Shown piece after piece: positions 60,881-64,000 of a DNA stretch of 64,000 bases. This stretch comes from DASQHY01 sp035602605 (lineage in GTDB: Bacteria; Acidobacteriota; Terriglobia; Acidiferrales; UBA7541), in assembly GCA_035602605.1 (NCBI GenBank), contig DATNLZ010000056.1:1-64000 (forward strand), read 5' to 3'. The notes under the pieces are model-generated. The model did no database searches. It was given only the letters and a program-made list of their open reading frames with translations, and had not been told where the DNA came from. Position 1 is the stretch's first letter; each line of letters starts with the position of its first letter. A program made the translations under genes and the position numbers.

Positions 60881-62506
60881 ATGCCTGACTCCAAGCAGAA
60901 ACCCCTCTCGGCCGCGGAACGTAAGGAGCGCGTCACGACACTCTCCGGCATTCCCTTGAGAGCGGCATATTCTCCTCGCGACATTCCAGGTACGGATGGC
61001 GAACAGACTCTGGAGTATCCGGGGCAGTTCCCTTTCACCCGTGGAATTTATCCCACGATGTACCGTGGCCGTCTGTGGACCATGCGGCAGTACGCGGGCT
61101 TTGGGGCCGCCGGTGAATCAAATCAACGCTACCGCTATCTGCTCAGTAAGGGGCAGATGGGACTCTCGGTTGCGTTTGATCTGCCCACGCAAATTGGCAT
61201 GGACTCAGACCACCCGCTTGCCCTCGGTGAAGTCGGTAAAGTAGGAGTTGCCATTGATTCACTAGAAGACATGGAGACGCTCTTCGATGCCATCCCGCTC
61301 GAGCGCGTTTCCACCTCGATGACCATTAATTCCACCTCCGCGATTCTGCTGTGTCTCTATGTCGCTGTCGCGAAAAGGCAGGGGGCCAACCTTAAGAAGC
61401 TTTCGGGCACCGTGCAGAATGACATTCTCAAGGAATACATTGCGCGGGGCACGTATATTTATCCGGTGGCTCCCGCGATGCGTATCGTCACGGACATTTT
61501 CGCCTGGTGCCGCACGGAACTTCCCAAGTGGAACAGCATCTCCATCTCCGGCTATCACATTCGAGAAGCCGGCTCAACCGCTGTGCAAGAAGTGGCCTTC
61601 ACCCTTGGCGACGCGAGCGCTTACGTCGAGGCCGCGCTTGCCGCTGGGCTCTCCGTGGATGAATTCGCACCACAGCTTTCTTTTTTCTTCAACGCGCACA
61701 GCGATCTTCTCGAAGAGATTGCGAAGTTCCGCGCCGCGCGCCGCCTGTGGGCCCGCATAATGCGTGAGCGCTTTGGCGCGCGCGATCCGCGGTCTCTGGT
61801 CTTGCGATTTCATGCGCAGACGGCCGGTTCTTCACTCACGGCGCAGCAGCCGGAAAATAATCTGGTTCGCGTGGCCATCCAGGCGCTTGCCGCTGTACTC
61901 GGTGGTTGTCAGTCGCTTCATACCAATAGCCTCGACGAAGCGCTGGCTCTTCCTACCGAAGATGCAGCGTTGCTCGCGCTGCGCACGCAGCAAATCATCG
62001 CTCATGAAACCGGCGTCGCGAACACCGTTGATCCTGTCGGCGGGGCTTATGCCATTGAGCGCCTGACCATCGACATCGAGCGGGGCGCGGAAACTTATTT
62101 GAAGAAAATTGACACCATGGGCGGGATGCTTCGAGCCATCGAGAGTGGCTATGTGCAGCTGGAAATTCAGAAAGCCGCCTATGAGTATCAGCAAGCGATT
62201 GAAAGGGCCGAACAAATTGTCGTCGGCGTAAATCAATTTACAGCCGACGATGAAAAAAAGATTCCGACACTGCGGATCAATCCGGAAATCGAGCGGCAGC
62301 AAATCGCGCGGCTCCAAGCTCTGCGCACAAGGCGCGATTCCGGCGGCGTGCAGCAGGCACTCGCAGAAATTTCCCGCCGCGCCCGCACCACGGAAAATTT
62401 GCTGCCCGCAATTCTTGCTGCCGTGGAAGCGTATGCCACCGTGGGTGAAGTCTCCGATGCGCTGCGTCAAGTATTCGGCGAATATCAGGAATCCGTCGTT
62501 GTCTGA
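60881..62506 (+). CDS. methylmalonyl-CoA mutase, catalytic domain subunit
   Basis: A 541-residue substrate-binding subunit of a B12-dependent acyl-CoA mutase, which interconverts methylmalonyl-CoA and succinyl-CoA. It lacks the C-terminal cobalamin domain, so a separate B12-binding subunit encoded elsewhere is needed. Landmarks are RLWTMRQYAGFGAAGESNQRYRYLL, LSVAFDLPTQIGMDSDHPLA, NDILKEYIARGTYIYP, SISGYHIREAGSTAVQEVAFTL and LRFHAQTAGSSLTAQQPENN. The Tyr of RQYAGF and the Arg ten residues after the Gln of VQND match methylmalonyl- rather than isobutyryl-CoA mutase. There is no strong ribosome site before the ATG. Confidence 0.9.
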   Translation: MPDSKQKPLSAAERKERVTTLSGIPLRAAYSPRDIPGTDGEQTLEYPGQFPFTRGIYPTMYRGRLWTMRQYAGFGAAGESNQRYRYLLSKGQMGLSVAFDLPTQIGMDSDHPLALGEVGKVGVAIDSLEDMETLFDAIPLERVSTSMTINSTSAILLCLYVAVAKRQGANLKKLSGTVQNDILKEYIARGTYIYPVAPAMRIVTDIFAWCRTELPKWNSISISGYHIREAGSTAVQEVAFTLGDASAYVEAALAAGLSVDEFAPQLSFFFNAHSDLLEEIAKFRAARRLWARIMRERFGARDPRSLVLRFHAQTAGSSLTAQQPENNLVRVAIQALAAVLGGCQSLHTNSLDEALALPTEDAALLALRTQQIIAHETGVANTVDPVGGAYAIERLTIDIERGAETYLKKIDTMGGMLRAIESGYVQLEIQKAAYEYQQAIERAEQIVVGVNQFTADDEKKIPTLRINPEIERQQIARLQALRTRRDSGGVQQALAEISRRARTTENLLPAILAAVEAYATVGEVSDALRQVFGEYQESVVV

Positions 62507-62545
62507 GTCAACAATAAAATCCCAAACAGTGTAGTATCTTCGGCC

Positions 62546-63130
62546 ATGCCAGCGATACAGCTCGTCCTCGCCTCGGCATCGCCTCGCCGCGCGCAGGTCC
62601 TACGCGATGCCGGCTTCGTCTTCCACGTTATTTCCTCGGCTCTCGACGAAACACCCTTTGCTGGCGAATCGCCGCAAGATCTTGTTCGGCGTCTCGCCGA
62701 AAGCAAGGCTCAGCTGGTGGCCCAGCGCACCATCGGTCCTGCTCTTATTATTGCTGCGGACACACTCGTCGCTGCCGACTCCAAGCTCCTCGGCAAGCCG
62801 CGCGATGCGGGCGAAGCTCGCGAGATGCTTCGCCAACTCTCGGGAGGCACCCACAGCGTGCACACTGGCCTGGCCGTCGTCCGGCTTCCGGACCAAGCTT
62901 TGCACGTCGAGCTGGAGACGACACAGGTGTCATTCGCTCCGCTCTCGGACCAAGAGATAGGTGCCTATATTTCGACAGGGGAGCCATTTGACAAAGCGGG
63001 CGCTTACGCAGTGCAGGGACGCGGTGGGCGCTACGTGACACGCATCGCGGGCTGCTATTTTAATGTGGTGGGTCTTCCGCTCGCGCGGCTCTATCGCATT
63101 CTTGGGGAGATGGGCTGGCGGGAACAGTGA
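62546..63130 (+). CDS. maf: Maf-like nucleotide pyrophosphatase
   Basis: A 194-residue Maf/YhdE-type protein that hydrolyses non-canonical or specific NTPs to NMPs, linked to septum inhibition. The signature LVLASASPRRAQVLRDAGF is at about 6-24. ALIIAADTLVAADSKLLGKPRDAGEAREMLRQLSG and YISTGEPFDKAGAYAVQGRGGRYV follow. The EPFDKAGAYAxQG motif is typical of the dTTP/UTP-specific group. Lies 39 bp after the mutase and is probably co-transcribed. Confidence 0.95.
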   Translation: MPAIQLVLASASPRRAQVLRDAGFVFHVISSALDETPFAGESPQDLVRRLAESKAQLVAQRTIGPALIIAADTLVAADSKLLGKPRDAGEAREMLRQLSGGTHSVHTGLAVVRLPDQALHVELETTQVSFAPLSDQEIGAYISTGEPFDKAGAYAVQGRGGRYVTRIAGCYFNVVGLPLARLYRILGEMGWREQ

Positions 63131-63279
63131 ACGATTGCCCGTCGAACGTCCCTATACGTAATGAACCAGTGCGTGCGGGTTCTGAAGATCGAAGTAAACA
63201 GGTCGGATCTTTGCTGATAGATTGCCTGCAGTGGCCATATAGGCCGCCCCATTCCATCAAATCCCAAACTGTTTAGGCG

Positions 63280-63474
63280 CTATTTTTTTTCTTCTGTTGG
63301 CTTATCGACGGTCGGTTTATCGTGTGTGGTGGGCGGGGGCGACTGCATACCCTCTTTGAAGTTGCGGATGCCTTCGCCAAGCCCGCGCATTACTTCGGGG
63401 ATTTTCCTTCCGCCGAACAAAATCAAAATAATCGCCAAAACCACCAGCCAGTGGAAAATACTGAATTCACCCAT
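63280..63474 (-). CDS. tatA: twin-arginine translocase subunit TatA/E
   Basis: A 64-residue Tat pore subunit. One short TM (IFHWLVVLAIILILFG) is followed by the FGGRKIPEVMRGLGEGIRNFKEGM amphipathic hinge and helix typical of TatA, then a charged, Pro-rich tail. ATG preceded by GGAGGATTT. It would form the channel for folded proteins; several Tat-signal proteins occur in this window. tatB/tatC are not here. Confidence 0.95.
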   Translation of the reverse strand: MGEFSIFHWLVVLAIILILFGGRKIPEVMRGLGEGIRNFKEGMQSPPPTTHDKPTVDKPTEEKK

Positions 63475-63554
63475 ATAAATCCTCCGGGTACCTTTTAGGG
63501 AGCGCTTTCACAGTACTCTAAGGCGCTCCGCGCGGCAAGCTGCAAAGTTTGAGC

Positions 63555-64000
63555 CTATAGAATAGCACGTTCGTCACCCACGCGCCGGGTTACCCGCTGC
63601 CGATCGAGGTACTCAAGCAGCGGTATCGCGTATTTGCGGCTGACGCCGGCCAGCTCTTTAAACGTTCCGATTGGCAACCGCTCGCCGTTTGCCTTCTTAT
63701 GTTCCGCGAGCAACTTCCGCAACGTCTCAAGCGCCCTACGATGAAACACCAAGCCTTCGGTCACCTTTACCAGGGTCTGCTCGCGCAGCAGGATTTGCAG
63801 TAGCTTCTGCGCTCGCTTGCTCTCTACCGGCAGCTTTGATAGAACGTCGCCGAGCGAGGGTACGTTAAGCCCCGCGGCTGAAAAGGCCGCTTCAATCTGA
63901 TCCTTGGCGCTGGACTCCTCGGGCAAGAGGGCGATTTCCTGGCCGGAGCGCTTGACGGTGTCCCCCGCGGTCACCAGTTTATTGGCTTTGGCCAGAGTTT
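63555..64000 (-). CDS. selB: selenocysteine-specific elongation factor SelB, C-terminal part
   Basis: The minus-strand frame runs through the right window edge, so only the C-terminal 148 or so residues are visible. They carry the SelB winged-helix repeats, seen in LLQILLREQTLVKVTEGLVFHRRALETLRKLL and GTFKELAGVSRKYAIPLLEYLDRQRVTRRVGDERAI. The latter is the SECIS-RNA-binding end of SelB. The GTP-binding domain lies outside. Its presence implies selenocysteine insertion in this organism (selA/selC elsewhere). The internal GTG at 63974 is not the real start. Confidence 0.9.
   Translation of the reverse strand, partial: TLAKANKLVTAGDTVKRSGQEIALLPEESSAKDQIEAAFSAAGLNVPSLGDVLSKLPVESKRAQKLLQILLREQTLVKVTEGLVFHRRALETLRKLLAEHKKANGERLPIGTFKELAGVSRKYAIPLLEYLDRQRVTRRVGDERAIL

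Overview
The window looks like chromosomal DNA of an Acidobacteriota bacterium (Terriglobia or Koribacter-like). This is inferred from the gene mix, not from a database search: serine/threonine kinase-TPR remnants, paired M13 metallopeptidases, a FecR/DUF6600 protein, AmmeMemoRadiSam protein B, B12-dependent mutase and SelB, plus a 16S gene. Genes are dense, often joined by 1-4 bp overlaps, and GTG/TTG starts are common.

Layout. (1) 1-1480: 5' part of a 16S rRNA gene on the minus strand with leader, boxA and a near-consensus promoter. (2) 1636-7518: Tat-signal small protein, amidase, tilS, hpt and ftsH. (3) 7534-10270, minus strand: CDP-alcohol phosphatidyltransferase, HAD-IB phosphatase and PAP2-type enzyme, probably one lipid head-group operon. 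(4) 10646-15963: thiol-redox relay genes (ccdA, TlpA-like thioredoxin, DsbD-alpha-like protein) interleaved with two MacB/FtsX permeases and a frataxin (cyaY). (5) 16110-27427: tRNA-Ser followed by a decayed integrative element (integrase N- and C-terminal relics, kinase fragments, a 14-bp tandem repeat, a VapBC-type toxin-antitoxin) and a sugar-acid/polysaccharide cluster (mannonate dehydratase-like, PQQ dehydrogenase, lactonase, GH140-like). A 14-bp copy of the tRNA 3' end at 27414-27427 may mark its far edge. (6) 27441-36537: esterase, GAF protein, prohibitin-like protein, GH172-like protein, a frameshifted flavin-type oxidase, a glycine-zipper protein and a subtilisin-like protease. (7) 36571-38936: aspartokinase and asd behind what looks like a threonine/isoleucine leader-peptide attenuator. 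(8) 39060-47045: two secreted metallo-beta-lactamase-fold proteins, a zinc alcohol dehydrogenase with a tRNA-like 5' leader, an SRPBCC protein, a two-subunit molybdenum hydroxylase and an SH3 protein. (9) 47060-58601: frameshifted L,D-transpeptidase, tRNA-Val, two tandem M13 peptidases, a large beta-propeller/phosphoesterase, a cupin and a FecR/DUF6600 protein. (10) 58725-64000: AmmeMemoRadiSam B, small proteins, methylmalonyl-CoA mutase catalytic subunit, maf, tatA and the C-terminal part of selB running off the window.

Most notable is the leader at 36571-36765: a 28-codon ORF rich in Thr and Ile codons, an internal hairpin, a possible antiterminator and an intrinsic terminator, all ahead of an aspartokinase that lacks ACT domains. 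Other points of interest are the tRNA-Ser island remnant, a tRNA-Val-derived element in an mRNA leader, a terminator-like hairpin between boxA and 16S, and two genes broken by one-base changes in homopolymers.
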